64,000 nucleotides of DNA from Cellulomonas sp. Leaf334. Lineage in GTDB: Bacteria > Actinomycetota > Actinomycetes > Actinomycetales > Cellulomonadaceae. This document shows, one piece after another, positions 9,054 to 18,012 of this stretch (within the stretch, counting starts at the first letter, position 1; the number at the start of each line of letters is the position of its first letter). Where the stretch lies: contig NZ_LMOO01000008.1 in assembly GCF_001424195.1 (NCBI RefSeq), forward strand, positions 436,743 to 500,742, written 5' to 3'. The notes below the pieces were generated by a model. That model was not told the origin of the DNA. It searched no databases and saw nothing but the letters and a program-made list of their open reading frames with translations. The translations under genes and the position numbers were made by a program.

Positions 9054-11201
9054 TCACAACATGCAGCTGACGCAACCCTCCACCTCCGTACCCTCCAACG
9101 CGAGCTGGCGCAGGCGGATGTAGTAGATCGTCTTGATGCCCTTGCGCCATGCGTAGATCTGCGCCTTGTTCAGGTCACGGGTGGTCGCCGTGTCCTTGAA
9201 GAAGAGGGTCAGCGAGAGGCCCTGGTCGACGTGCTGCGTGGCCTCGGCGTAGGTGTCGATGACCTTCTCGTAGCCGATCTCGTACGCGTCCTGGTAGTAC
9301 TCCAGGTTGTCGTTCGTCATGAACGGCGCCGGGTAGTAGACGCGGCCGATCTTGCCTTCCTTGCGGATCTCGATCTTCGACGCGATCGGGTGGATCGAGC
9401 TCGTCGAGTGGTTGATGTACGAGATCGAACCCGTCGGCGGGACGGCCTGGAGGTTCTGGTTGTAGATGCCGTGCTCCTTGACGAGCTCCGCCAGGTCCGC
9501 CCAGTCCTGCTGCGTCGGGATGTGCACGCCGGCCTCGACGAACAGCGCCTCGATGCGGGCCGTCCTCGGCTTCCACTCCTTGGCGATGTACTTCTCGAAG
9601 TACTCGCCCGTCGCGTACGTGGAGTCCTCGAAGCCGTAGAACTTCTGCTTCCGCTCCTGTGCGAGCAGGTTCGAGGCACGGATCGCGTGGTACGCCACCG
9701 TGTAGAAGTAGATGTTGGTGAAGTCGAGGCCCTCGTCGGACCCGTAGAAGATGCGCTCGCGGGCCAGGTAGCCGTGCAGGTTCATCTGCCCGAGGCCGAT
9801 GGCGTGGCCGCCGGCGTTCGCGCGCTTGATCGACGGGACCGACTCGATGTCCGTCTGGTCGGAGACGCCGGTCAGGGCGCGGATCGCGGTCTCGACGGAC
9901 TTGCCGAAGTCGGGCGAGTCCATCGACAGCGCGATGTTCATCGAGCCGAGGTTGCAGGAGATGTCGCGGCCGACCTCCTTGTAGGAGAGGTCCTCGTTGT
10001 ACGTCGACGGCGTCGAGACCTGCAGGATCTCCGAGCACAGGTTCGAGTGCGTGATCTTGCCGGCGATCGGGTTGGCCCGGTTCACCGTGTCCTCGAACAT
10101 GACGTACGGGTAGCCGGACTCGAACTGCAGCTCCGCCAGCGTCTGGAAGAACTCGCGGGCGCTGATCTTGGTCTTCTTGATCCGCGCGTCGTCGACCATC
10201 TCGTAGTACTTCTCGGTGACGTTGATGTCCGCGAACGGCATCCCGTACACGCGCTCGACGTCGTACGGCGAGAACAGGTACATCGGCTCGTTCTTCTTGG
10301 CCAGCTCGAACGTGATGTCCGGGATGACGACGCCCAGCGAGAGGGTCTTGATGCGGATCTTCTCGTCGGCGTTCTCGCGCTTGGTGTCGAGGAACCGGTA
10401 GATGTCCGGGTGGTGCGCGTGCAGGTACACCGCTCCGGCGCCCTGGCGGGCACCCAGCTGGTTGGCGTACGAGAACGAGTCCTCGAGCAGCTTCATCACG
10501 GGGATGACGCCGGAGCTCTGGTTCTCGATGTGCTTGATCGGGGCACCGTGCTCGCGGATGTTGCTGAGCAGGAGCGCCACGCCGCCGCCGCGCTTGGACA
10601 GCTGCAGGGCGGAGTTGATGCCACGCGCGATCGACTCCATGTTGTCCTCGATGCGCAGCAGGAAGCAGGAGACGGGCTCACCGCGCTGCGCCTTGCCGAG
10701 GTTGAGGAACGTGGGCGTCGCCGGCTGGAAGCGACCGGACACGATCTCGTCGACCAGGGAGATCGCGAAGTCCTGGTTCCCCTCCGCCAGCGCGAGGGCG
10801 ACCATGCAGACGCGGTCCTCGAAGCGCTCCAGGTACCGCTTCCCGTCGAACGTCTTCAGCGTGTACGACGTGTAGTACTTGAATGCGCCGAGGAACGTCT
10901 GGAAGCGGAACTTCTTCGAGTACGCGTACTCGAAGAGCGTCTTGATGAACGCGCGGTCGTACTGCCCCAGCACCTCGGGGTCGTAGTACTTGTTCTCGAC
11001 CAGGTAGTCGAGCTTCTCGTTGAGGTCGTGGAAGAAGACCGTGTTCTGGTTGACGTGCTGCAGGAAGTACGCGCGCGCCGCCTCACGGTCCTTGTCGAAC
11101 TGGATCTCCCCGTCCGCGCCATACAGGTTCAGCATGGCGTTGAGGGCGTGGTAATCCAGGCCCGACGTCTCTACGCGGGTATCTGCGACTGTCGTTGCCA
11201 A
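9054..11201 (-). CDS. nrdE: Class Ib ribonucleotide reductase, large (alpha) subunit
   Basis: A 715-residue protein, full length for NrdE. It reduces ribonucleoside diphosphates to deoxy forms with NrdF as radical donor and NrdH as electron donor. Visible: [21 protein letters not shown] with the substrate-site Cys, the active-site loop SNLCSEILQ (N-x-C-x-E), the partner Cys at [12 protein letters not shown], and the C-terminal swinging CVSC that shuttles reducing equivalents. The N-terminus lacks an ATP cone, as usual for class Ib. The start overlaps nrdI by 31 bases. Confidence 0.97.
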   Translation of the reverse strand: MATTVADTRVETSGLDYHALNAMLNLYGADGEIQFDKDREAARAYFLQHVNQNTVFFHDLNEKLDYLVENKYYDPEVLGQYDRAFIKTLFEYAYSKKFRFQTFLGAFKYYTSYTLKTFDGKRYLERFEDRVCMVALALAEGNQDFAISLVDEIVSGRFQPATPTFLNLGKAQRGEPVSCFLLRIEDNMESIARGINSALQLSKRGGGVALLLSNIREHGAPIKHIENQSSGVIPVMKLLEDSFSYANQLGARQGAGAVYLHAHHPDIYRFLDTKRENADEKIRIKTLSLGVVIPDITFELAKKNEPMYLFSPYDVERVYGMPFADINVTEKYYEMVDDARIKKTKISAREFFQTLAELQFESGYPYVMFEDTVNRANPIAGKITHSNLCSEILQVSTPSTYNEDLSYKEVGRDISCNLGSMNIALSMDSPDFGKSVETAIRALTGVSDQTDIESVPSIKRANAGGHAIGLGQMNLHGYLARERIFYGSDEGLDFTNIYFYTVAYHAIRASNLLAQERKQKFYGFEDSTYATGEYFEKYIAKEWKPRTARIEALFVEAGVHIPTQQDWADLAELVKEHGIYNQNLQAVPPTGSISYINHSTSSIHPIASKIEIRKEGKIGRVYYPAPFMTNDNLEYYQDAYEIGYEKVIDTYAEATQHVDQGLSLTLFFKDTATTRDLNKAQIYAWRKGIKTIYYIRLRQLALEGTEVEGCVSCML

Positions 11202-11602
11202 AATCTTCCCAATCCCTCACGGACGTTGTGGACGTCCTCGGTCGTACCCATGAGCTCGAACCCGTACAGGTAGGGGACGCGACACTTGGTCGCGATGATG
11301 TCCCCTGCGATGCAGTAGGCCTCGCCGAAGTTCGTGTTGCCTGCCGCGATGACTCCGCGGATCAGCGCACGGTTGTCCTCGTCGTTGAGGAACTTGATGA
11401 CCTGCTTCGGTACTGCGCCACCCTCGTTGCCCCCGCCGTACGTCGGCAGGATCAGCACGTACGGCTCGGAGGCATGCAGGAACGGGTCTGTCGGGCGCAG
11501 CGGGATGCGGTACACATTCACGCCTTGCGCCGGCAGCTGCAGTTTCTGCACGAAACGGTGGGTGTTGTCCGAGGCGGAGGAGAAGTAGACCAGGGAGCTC
11601 AT
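11171..11602 (-). CDS. nrdI: Flavodoxin-like NrdI
   Basis: NrdI, a small FMN protein that delivers oxidant to assemble the Mn-tyrosyl cofactor of NrdF. About 143 residues from the ATG at 11602 ([20 protein letters not shown]), which has GAGGGG upstream; a GTG at 11635 would add 11 residues. The phosphate loop [11 protein letters not shown] and the flavin-binding [14 protein letters not shown] and [16 protein letters not shown] segments are clear. Its 3' end overlaps nrdE, implying translational coupling. Confidence 0.95.
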   Translation of the reverse strand: MSSLVYFSSASDNTHRFVQKLQLPAQGVNVYRIPLRPTDPFLHASEPYVLILPTYGGGNEGGAVPKQVIKFLNDEDNRALIRGVIAAGNTNFGEAYCIAGDIIATKCRVPYLYGFELMGTTEDVHNVREGLGRFWQRQSQIPA

Positions 11603-11713
11603 CGGCCGGATCCCCTCACCTCGGGTCGTGCTCACATCAGACGCCTCGCGGGCGCGGAAAGGCCCGCCGAATCGGCGCGGTGTCGAGACCAGCGCCGATC
11701 CGGGGAGTCTTGG

Positions 11714-11959
11714 TCAGGCGACTGCCGTGGCCAGTCGGTCGGCCAGCGCCTTGATGCGGTCGGGGCGGTAGCCCGACCAGTGCTCGCCGTCGACGATCAC
11801 GACGGGGGCCTGGAGGTGGCCGAGCGACATGACGTAGTCGCGCGCGTCGGCGTCCTCGCTGATGTCCACCACCGTGTAGTCGGTGTCGAGCTTGTCGAGC
11901 GCGCGGTAGGTCGCTGTGCACTGCACGCACGCCGGCTTGCTGTAGACCGTGATCGTCAT
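11714..11959 (-). CDS. nrdH: Glutaredoxin-like electron donor NrdH
   Basis: An 81-residue thioredoxin-fold protein that re-reduces the NrdE C-terminal cysteines. The redox motif CVQC lies at residues 11-14 (TVYSKPACVQCTATYRALDK), with the cis-Pro segment QAPVVIVDG and the C-terminal WSGYRPDRIKAL typical of NrdH. The ATG at 11959 follows GGGGAGCCACC. It is first in the nrdH-nrdI-nrdE-nrdF operon, the usual actinobacterial order. Confidence 0.95.
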   Translation of the reverse strand: MTITVYSKPACVQCTATYRALDKLDTDYTVVDISEDADARDYVMSLGHLQAPVVIVDGEHWSGYRPDRIKALADRLATAVA

Positions 11960-12112
11960 GGTGGCTCCCCGTGTTCCTGTCTGCGGCACGCTCCCCCCGG
12001 AGCGTTCGCGAAGCTGTGTTCTCTGAAGCTGAAGGGCCCGTCCTCCGGGCCTGGTTCACGCTGCGACTGCGCTGAGACCGTTGTTCTGCTCTCTGCACTG
12101 CGTCGTGACTAG

Positions 12113-12160
12113 ACACTACACCTAGGGGTCCGGCTCGCAATGGACCACTAGGGGTTGTAG
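12113..12160. promoter_or_regulatory. Pair of NrdR-box-like sites upstream of nrdH
   Basis: Two 16-base sites (12113-12128 ACACTACACCTAGGGG and 12145-12160 CCACTAGGGGTTGTAG) fit the NrdR box acaCwAtATaTwGtgt at its most conserved positions. Their starts are 32 bp apart, the three-helical-turn spacing typical of NrdR box pairs. They lie about 155 bases upstream of the nrdH start, where repression by dATP-bound NrdR is expected. The consensus is matched loosely in the AT core because the DNA is GC-rich. Confidence 0.65.
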
Positions 12161-12184
12161 TGACAAGCGTGTCATTCTTCACCC

Positions 12185-12310
12185 TGTGGAGAAGTTCCAG
12201 GCTACCGCGCACCACTGACAGAGGCCCGGACCAGCGACGATGCGTGGCCGTGCACAGGCATCCACAGGGGGCCGACCGGCGCCCACAACATGCTCCACAG
12301 GCAGTCCACA
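12185..12310. promoter_or_regulatory. Cluster of four degenerate DnaA-box-like sequences
   Basis: Four nonamers ending in TCCACA occur in 126 bases between divergent genes: TTCTCCACA (minus strand, 12185-12193), GCATCCACA (12258-12266), TGCTCCACA (12291-12299) and CAGTCCACA (12302-12310). Each differs from TTRTCCACA at one or more positions in its first three bases. DnaA regulates nrd genes in E. coli; here this is only a suggestion. Confidence 0.25.
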
Positions 12311-12440
12311 CCCGGGCCGTCCGATTCGCCCGGAACGCCCGGCACGACACGCCAGGACCAGTTCTGCGACATGCCCGAGGACACGCCGGAGATGCACCCG
12401 AACGGCTGACCGGGTGGGGCGCCCGTCGAACGTCGGCGCC

Positions 12441-15400
12441 GTGCGCGATGCTGTCCCGGTGCACATCACGACGCTCGGGGCGCTCGCCGTCGACGGTCGC
12501 CCCGTCCGTGGGGACCGCCTGGTGGCGCTCGTCGGTGCGCTCCTCGACGCACGCGGCCGCGCGGTCTCGTCGTCGACCCTCGTCGAGGACGTGTGGGAGG
12601 GCATCCCGCCCGACGACGCGCCCGGCGCCGTGCAGGCCCTGGTCTCGCGCGCGCGACGCCTCGGGTTCACCATCGAGGCCGCCCCGGGTGGCTACCGGCT
12701 CCCGACGGACGGGCTGCGGATCGACGTCGTCGAGGCCGAGGCGCTGCTCTCCACCGGTCGGCAGGCGCTGCGCACGGGTGACGCCGCCAGCGCCCGCGAC
12801 CTCGCCCGCGACGCGCGCGGCCTGGTTCCCGCCGTGCCCGACCTGGACGACGCGACCACGGCACACCTGCTGACCGAGGTCGTCACGCTGCAGGCCGAGG
12901 CCGGGCTCGCGCTCGGCCACGTCGAGGACCTCGTCGAGGACCTCCGCCGGTGCGCGCTGCGCACCCCGCCCGACGAACCCCTCGTCGCGCTCCTCGTGCG
13001 CGTGCTCGCCGCACAGGGCCGGGACGCCGAGGCGCTCGAGGTCGTCGAGCGGCTGCGCACCGAGCTGGCCGACCGGTACGGCACCGACCCGTCGCCCGTC
13101 GTCGCCCAGGCCCACCTCGCGCTGCTGCGCGGGGAGCTCGCGACCGAACCCGCCGCCGCCCCCGGCCGCGCCGTCGTCGCCCTGCCCGCCCCCTGGCGGC
13201 GGCCCGCGACCGCGCTGGTCGGTCGCGACGACGACATCGCGCAGGTCGAGACGACCCTCGGGCAGGACGCGCTCGTGACGATCGTCGCGACGGGAGGTGC
13301 CGGCAAGACGCGGCTGGCCGGCGAGGTCGCGCGGCGCGCGGTCGCGGCGGGCCGGTCCGTGCGGGTCGTCGAGCTGGCCGGTCTGCGCTCACCCGCCGAG
13401 GTGCTGCCCACCGTGCTCGCCGCGATCGGCGGGTCGGACGTGACCGCCGCACGCGCGGACCTGACGACCGAACGTCGCCTGCTGACCCCCGAGGACCGGT
13501 TGCGGCTCGCCGCGCAGGACCTCGACGGGCTCCTGGTCCTCGACAACTGCGAGCACGTGCTCGACGCCGCCGCCGTCGTCGTCGGCGACCTGCTGTCCGT
13601 CGCGTCCTCCGACGTGGCCGTGCTGGCGACGAGCCGCGCTCCCCTGGGACTGGTCGGCGAGTCCGTGCACCGCCTGCGGGCGCTCCCCGACGCCGACGCC
13701 CTCGAGCTGCTCGAGACGCGGGCCCGCGCCGGGCGGGCGGGCCTGGGCTGGCAGACCGACCGGGCCCTCGAGCTGTGCCACCGGCTGGACAACCTCCCGC
13801 TCGCCCTCGAGCTCGCCGCCGCACGGCTGCGGTCCATGACCGTCCAGGACGTGCTCGACGGGCTGACCGACCGGTTCGCGCTGCTCGACGACGCCCTGCG
13901 CGGGCTGCCCGAGCGGCACGCGAGCCTGTGGGCGATGGTCGACTGGAGCCGCGAGCTCCTGGACCCGTCCGAGCGTGCCTTGGTCCAGCGGCTGTCCGTC
14001 GTGCCGGGGCCGTTCACGGCCGAGACGGCGGTCGCGGTGTCGGGCGCCCACCCCGCCGACGTCCGGCGGGGACTGGCCACCCTCGTCGAGCAGTCGCTGC
14101 TCACGCTCGACGACGACGACGGCGGGCTGGCGCGCTACCGGATGCTCGAGACGGTCCGGGAGTACGGCGAGGTGCGGCTCGACGTCGCCGGCGAGCGACC
14201 GGCCGCCATGACCGGGCTGGTCCGCTGGGCCGCGGCGACCGCCGTCCGGGTCGGCGCGGACTTCGTCGGCGCCGGACAGCTGGCTGCGTTCGACCGCTGC
14301 GTCGCGGAGCAGGAGAGCTTCGTCGCCGCCCTGCGGTGGGCCGTCGACCACGGGGACGAGGCGGGTGCCGTCGACGTCGCGAGCGCCCTGTTCCACCTCT
14401 GGAGCATCCGCGGCCTGCACGTCGAGTGCGTCGAGTGGGCGATGCGGCTCCTGCACGCCGACGACCCGGCCGCACGACGCGCGTCGACCCTGTTCCACGA
14501 CTCCGACACCGGGCGGGCGCTCCCCGACGCCGACCGCCTGACCACCGCGTGCGTCTTCGCGGCCGTCAACGCCGGAGTCGCCACCTCGCAGCGCCCCGTC
14601 GCGCTCGCCTGGCGCGCGATCCGGCGCGTGCTCGCCGACCGACCGTCGGAGGTGTCCCCGCGGATGCGTGCGCTCGCTGCGACGCTCCCCGCGCTCGGCT
14701 CCCCCGACGTCGACGAGAGCCTGGCCGCGGCGGAGCGGATGGTCGAGGCGGACGACGACTTCCTGCAGGGCCTCGGGCTGTTCATGCGGGCCGCCGTCCG
14801 GGAGAACGCCGGCGACCCGTCGATGTCGAGCTCCGACGCACGCGAGGCGTACCGCCGCTTCCAGGCGATCGGCGACCACTGGGGCATGGGGATGGCCGCG
14901 CAGGGCATCGGCCAGTGGGAGAGCGTGCGCAGCGGCGGCGACTCCGAGAGGTGGCTGCGGGAGAGCCTGGAGCACCTCGAGCTGGTCGGTGCCATGCAGG
15001 ACGTGCGCAGCCTGCGGGTCCAGCTGGACATGCAGCGCGCGCTCGCGGGCGACGAGCAGGCCACGGCGCAGCTGCGGGAGGTGACGACCTCCACGCAGGC
15101 GGACGACGTCGACGCCGCGCAGGCCCACCTCGGCCTGGCGCAGGTGGCGTCGCAGGCGGGACGGGTGCAGGAGGCGGTCGACCACGCAGAGGCGGCGGCC
15201 GCGCTGGTCACCGCCACGCGGGTCCCCATGCACCAGGCGCGCGTCGTGTTCCTCGTGGCCGTCGCCGTCACCCACCTGCGCGTCGCGGCGCTGCCCGGCA
15301 CCCGCACCACCGCGTCGGCGGACCGTGCGGTCGAGCTGCTCCGGGCGGCGGCCGCCGACGCCGCCGCGACCAGCGACATGCCCGTGCTCGGCACCTACGC

Positions 15401-15632
15401 GCTCGGCTTCGCGGAGCTGGCCGCGTCCCGGGACCAGGTCGACCGCGCGAACGAGCTGTGGGCGCTCGGCACGCGGCTGGGCGCCAACCTCGTGCCGTAC
15501 TTCCAGGTGGGCGGGTCGATGGCCGAGCCGCAGGACGGCGAGACCGCACGGGCGCTGCTGGCGCGGTGGCGGGCCGTGCGCCCGGCGCAGGCCGCCGCAC
15601 GGGTGCGGGAGCTGACGGCAGACGCCGGCTGA
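12441..15632 (+). CDS. AfsR/SARP-like transcriptional regulator with NB-ARC ATPase
   Basis: About 1,063 residues from the GTG at 12441; the GTG at 12459 (VHITTLGALAVDG) is also possible and neither has an obvious ribosome-binding site. Order of parts: winged-helix DNA-binding domain (about 1-90, LVALVGALLDARGRAVSSST), bacterial transcriptional activator (BTAD) helices to about 235, P-loop ATPase with Walker A VATGGAGKTRL and Walker B DGLLVLDNCEHVL plus TSRAPLGL, then long helical repeats. Such proteins switch on neighbouring genes in response to unknown cues. It is divergent from nrdH and convergent with the exporter genes that follow. Confidence 0.88.
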   Translation: MRDAVPVHITTLGALAVDGRPVRGDRLVALVGALLDARGRAVSSSTLVEDVWEGIPPDDAPGAVQALVSRARRLGFTIEAAPGGYRLPTDGLRIDVVEAEALLSTGRQALRTGDAASARDLARDARGLVPAVPDLDDATTAHLLTEVVTLQAEAGLALGHVEDLVEDLRRCALRTPPDEPLVALLVRVLAAQGRDAEALEVVERLRTELADRYGTDPSPVVAQAHLALLRGELATEPAAAPGRAVVALPAPWRRPATALVGRDDDIAQVETTLGQDALVTIVATGGAGKTRLAGEVARRAVAAGRSVRVVELAGLRSPAEVLPTVLAAIGGSDVTAARADLTTERRLLTPEDRLRLAAQDLDGLLVLDNCEHVLDAAAVVVGDLLSVASSDVAVLATSRAPLGLVGESVHRLRALPDADALELLETRARAGRAGLGWQTDRALELCHRLDNLPLALELAAARLRSMTVQDVLDGLTDRFALLDDALRGLPERHASLWAMVDWSRELLDPSERALVQRLSVVPGPFTAETAVAVSGAHPADVRRGLATLVEQSLLTLDDDDGGLARYRMLETVREYGEVRLDVAGERPAAMTGLVRWAAATAVRVGADFVGAGQLAAFDRCVAEQESFVAALRWAVDHGDEAGAVDVASALFHLWSIRGLHVECVEWAMRLLHADDPAARRASTLFHDSDTGRALPDADRLTTACVFAAVNAGVATSQRPVALAWRAIRRVLADRPSEVSPRMRALAATLPALGSPDVDESLAAAERMVEADDDFLQGLGLFMRAAVRENAGDPSMSSSDAREAYRRFQAIGDHWGMGMAAQGIGQWESVRSGGDSERWLRESLEHLELVGAMQDVRSLRVQLDMQRALAGDEQATAQLREVTTSTQADDVDAAQAHLGLAQVASQAGRVQEAVDHAEAAAALVTATRVPMHQARVVFLVAVAVTHLRVAALPGTRTTASADRAVELLRAAAADAAATSDMPVLGTYALGFAELAASRDQVDRANELWALGTRLGANLVPYFQVGGSMAEPQDGETARALLARWRAVRPAQAAARVRELTADAG

Positions 15633-15656
15633 GACGGTCCCCCGTCCCAGCCGGCG
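15623..15656. terminator. Hairpin between convergent genes
   Basis: Arms of about 14 bases (15623-15637 and 15643-15656), with one mismatch around a short C-rich loop, overlap the stop codon of the regulator gene and precede the exporter stop at 15666. Confidence 0.6.
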
Positions 15657-15665
15657 GCGGTGTCG

Positions 15666-16493
15666 TCAGACCTTGCGGCGGTACGCCCGCATGGCCAGCG
15701 GCAGGAACACCGCGACCAGCCCGACGCACCACGCGAGCGTCCAGTAGACGCTGTCCCCCATCGGCGTGCCCAGGAACAGCCCGCGCATCGCGGCGACCAG
15801 GTGGGTCAGCGGGTTCCACTCGACGAAGGACTGCATCCAGCTGGGCAGCGTCGCCGCGGGGACGAACACGTTCGACGCGAAGCTCAGCGGCATGATGATC
15901 AGGAACATGATCCCCTGCACGGCGCCCGAGGTCCGGACCTTCATGCCCACGAAGACGGACACCCAGCTCAGGCAGAGCGCGAACAGGACGGCGAGCAGGC
16001 AGCCCGCCACCGCGCTGAGCGGGTCGGTGAGGATGCGGAAGCCCATCAGGTAGCCGACGACGAACGTCGACAGGATGACGATCACGTAGCGCACCACATC
16101 ACCGAGCACCGCGCCCACCAGGGGGGCGGCGCGCGGGATGGGCAGCGACTTGAAGCGGTCGAAGATGCCCTTGCCCAGGTCGGTGTTGAGGTTCACGCCG
16201 ATGGCGATCGCGCCCTGCGCGATGGTCTGCGCCAGGATGCCGGGCAGCAGGAACTGCAGGTAGTCGTGAGTGCTGCCCGCGACGGCACCGCCGAAGATGT
16301 AGACGAAGATCACCAGGAAGATCGCCGGCTGCAGCGTGACGTCGATGAGCGCCTCGGGCGTCCGCCACGTCTTGATCAGGCTGCGCTTGGCCAGCGACAA
16401 CGAGTGCCGGACCAGCGGGAAGGGCTTGCGGGTGGCCGCGGCGGCCGACGTCGGGACTGCTCGGGGGGACCGCTGCTCGGTGAGCGTGGTCAT
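15666..16493 (-). CDS. ABC-2 type exporter permease (DrrB-like)
   Basis: A 275-residue membrane protein with six predicted hydrophobic segments, among them ALIDVTLQPAIFLVIFVYIF, VIVILSTFVVGYLMGFRI and YWTLAWCVGLVAVFLPLAMR. The motif FASNVFVPAATLPSWMQSF and the SLPIPRAAPLVGAVLGDVVR segment are characteristic of the DrrB/ABC-2 family, which exports drugs or lipids. Its ATG shares one base with the stop of the ATPase gene (TGATG), so the two are translationally coupled. Confidence 0.93.
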   Translation of the reverse strand: MTTLTEQRSPRAVPTSAAAATRKPFPLVRHSLSLAKRSLIKTWRTPEALIDVTLQPAIFLVIFVYIFGGAVAGSTHDYLQFLLPGILAQTIAQGAIAIGVNLNTDLGKGIFDRFKSLPIPRAAPLVGAVLGDVVRYVIVILSTFVVGYLMGFRILTDPLSAVAGCLLAVLFALCLSWVSVFVGMKVRTSGAVQGIMFLIIMPLSFASNVFVPAATLPSWMQSFVEWNPLTHLVAAMRGLFLGTPMGDSVYWTLAWCVGLVAVFLPLAMRAYRRKV

Positions 16494-17470
16494 CAGGCCA
16501 CCTCCTTGCTCTCTGTCGTGTCGTCCTCGGAGGCCGTGCGGCCCGTGAGGGAGAAGAACACCTCGTCCAGGCTGGGCAGGTGCAGGGACAGCTCGGTGAC
16601 GCCGATGCCGGCGCTCGCCAGGCGGGACACCGTGGCGGTCAGGGCGGAGTCGTCGTGGACCGGGACCGCCAGGACGCCCTTGCGGATCTCCTCGGCGGCC
16701 GTGCCGGAGGACACCTGACCGAGCAGGGTCGCCGTCTCCTGCATGCGCGACAGGTCCGACGGGCGCACCTCGAGCGTCTGGCCGCCGACCACGCGCTTGA
16801 GACCCTCGGGGGTGTCGTGCGCGATGACGCGACCGTGGTCGATGACCGTGATCTCGTCGGCGAGCGCGTCCGCCTCCTCCAGGTACTGCGTCGTCAGCAG
16901 GACCGTCGAACCGTCCGTGACCAGCGAGCGGACGACGTCCCACATGTCCTCGCGCTTGGCGGGGTCGAGGCCGGTCGTCGGCTCGTCGAGGAAGATCACG
17001 TCGGGGCGACCGACGAGGCTCGCCGCGAGGTCGAGCCTGCGTCGCATGCCCCCCGAGTACGTCTTGGCGGGGCGGTCTGCGGCCGCGGTCAGGTCGAACC
17101 ACTCCAGCAGCTCGGCGGCGCGGGCGCGGGCGCCGGCGCGGCCGAGGTCCAGCAGCGTGCCGAACAGCACGAGGTTCTGCCGGCCGGAGAGGTCCTCGTC
17201 GACGGACGCGTACTGGCCCGTGAGGCCGATCGACTGGCGGACGCGCTCGGCGTCCTTGACCACGTCGAACCCGCCGATGCGGGCGTGACCGGCGTCGGGG
17301 ACGAGCAGGGTGGACAGGATGCGGACCGCCGTCGTCTTGCCGGCACCGTTGGGGCCGAGCACACCGAGGACGGTGCCGCGGGCGACGGCGAGGTCGACGC
17401 CCTGCAGGGCCTTCGTCTCGCCGAAGTGCTTGACGAGGCCGTGCGCCTCGATCACCAGGTCGTGTGTCAT
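16493..17470 (-). CDS. ABC exporter ATPase (DrrA-like)
   Basis: A 325-residue ATPase. Walker A GPNGAGKTTA, Q-loop LTGQYASVDED, signature YSGGMRRRLDLAASLV, Walker B VIFLDEPTTGLD and the switch region LLTTQYLEEAD are all intact. A C-terminal extension of about 85 residues (LEVRPSDLSRMQETATLL ... LDEVFFSLTG) is typical of the daunorubicin-resistance DrrA subfamily. It drives the permease encoded immediately downstream. The start at 17470 removes a long upstream extension of the frame. Confidence 0.95.
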   Translation of the reverse strand: MTHDLVIEAHGLVKHFGETKALQGVDLAVARGTVLGVLGPNGAGKTTAVRILSTLLVPDAGHARIGGFDVVKDAERVRQSIGLTGQYASVDEDLSGRQNLVLFGTLLDLGRAGARARAAELLEWFDLTAAADRPAKTYSGGMRRRLDLAASLVGRPDVIFLDEPTTGLDPAKREDMWDVVRSLVTDGSTVLLTTQYLEEADALADEITVIDHGRVIAHDTPEGLKRVVGGQTLEVRPSDLSRMQETATLLGQVSSGTAAEEIRKGVLAVPVHDDSALTATVSRLASAGIGVTELSLHLPSLDEVFFSLTGRTASEDDTTESKEVA

Positions 17471-17600
17471 GGCTCCAGCGTGAGGAGGTCGCCTGACAGC
17501 CCACCGACACGAGGCTGACACGACCCGTGTCAGCGCCGGAGGTCCGCGCGTTCGAGCGTCAGGACGACCGACGCCGCGGACGTCATGGTTGGCTGGGTCG

Positions 17601-18008
17601 ATGGCCTTCACCGACGAGGAGCTCGCGTACCTGTCGTCCCAGCCGCTCGCGCGGCTCGCCACCGTCGGACCCGACTGGCAGCCGGACGTCGTCCCGGTCG
17701 CGCTCGAGGTCGACGACGCAGTCCTGTGGGTGGGCGGGGGCGAGTCGTTCCTCCGGACGCGCAAGGTCCAGAACATCGGGACCGGGCACCGCGAGGTCGC
17801 TCTCGTGGTCGACGACCTGGTGTCCCTCGACCCGTTCGCCGCGCGGGGCATCCGCATCTACGGCACCGCCGACGACCCCGTCGAGCGCATCGGCCTGGTG
17901 GGTCCAGGGTGGTACGTGCGCATCACGCCGACCGTGTCGTGGACCTGGAACCTGGTCGGCGAGCCCGTCGGGGACTCCTGGTACCCGATGCCCCGGACCG
18001 AGCACTGA
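17601..18008 (+). CDS. PPOX-class, F420/FMN-dependent oxidoreductase family protein
   Basis: A 135-residue split-barrel flavoprotein-like protein. FTDEELAYLSSQPLARLATVGPDWQPDVVPV is the usual N-terminus of the TIGR03618/PPOX family (given here in full family order: helix, first strand, ligand loop), followed by TRKVQNIGTGHREVALVVDD and RGIRIYGTADDP. Members bind F420 or FMN and reduce diverse substrates; the substrate here is unknown. The ATG at 17601 is preferred to a TTG at 17589. It is divergent from the exporter. Confidence 0.8.
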   Translation: MAFTDEELAYLSSQPLARLATVGPDWQPDVVPVALEVDDAVLWVGGGESFLRTRKVQNIGTGHREVALVVDDLVSLDPFAARGIRIYGTADDPVERIGLVGPGWYVRITPTVSWTWNLVGEPVGDSWYPMPRTEH

Positions 18009-18012
18009 GCGT

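Noticed and set aside
11990-12110. Riboswitch ahead of nrdH
   Set aside because: A short GGGCCCG/CGGGCC hairpin is present, but no cobalamin or other riboswitch core was recognised.
12240-12440. N-terminal extension of the AfsR-like regulator to 12240
   Set aside because: The translated stretch is Arg/Pro-rich, contains the repeated CCACAGG sites and precedes the normal winged-helix start.
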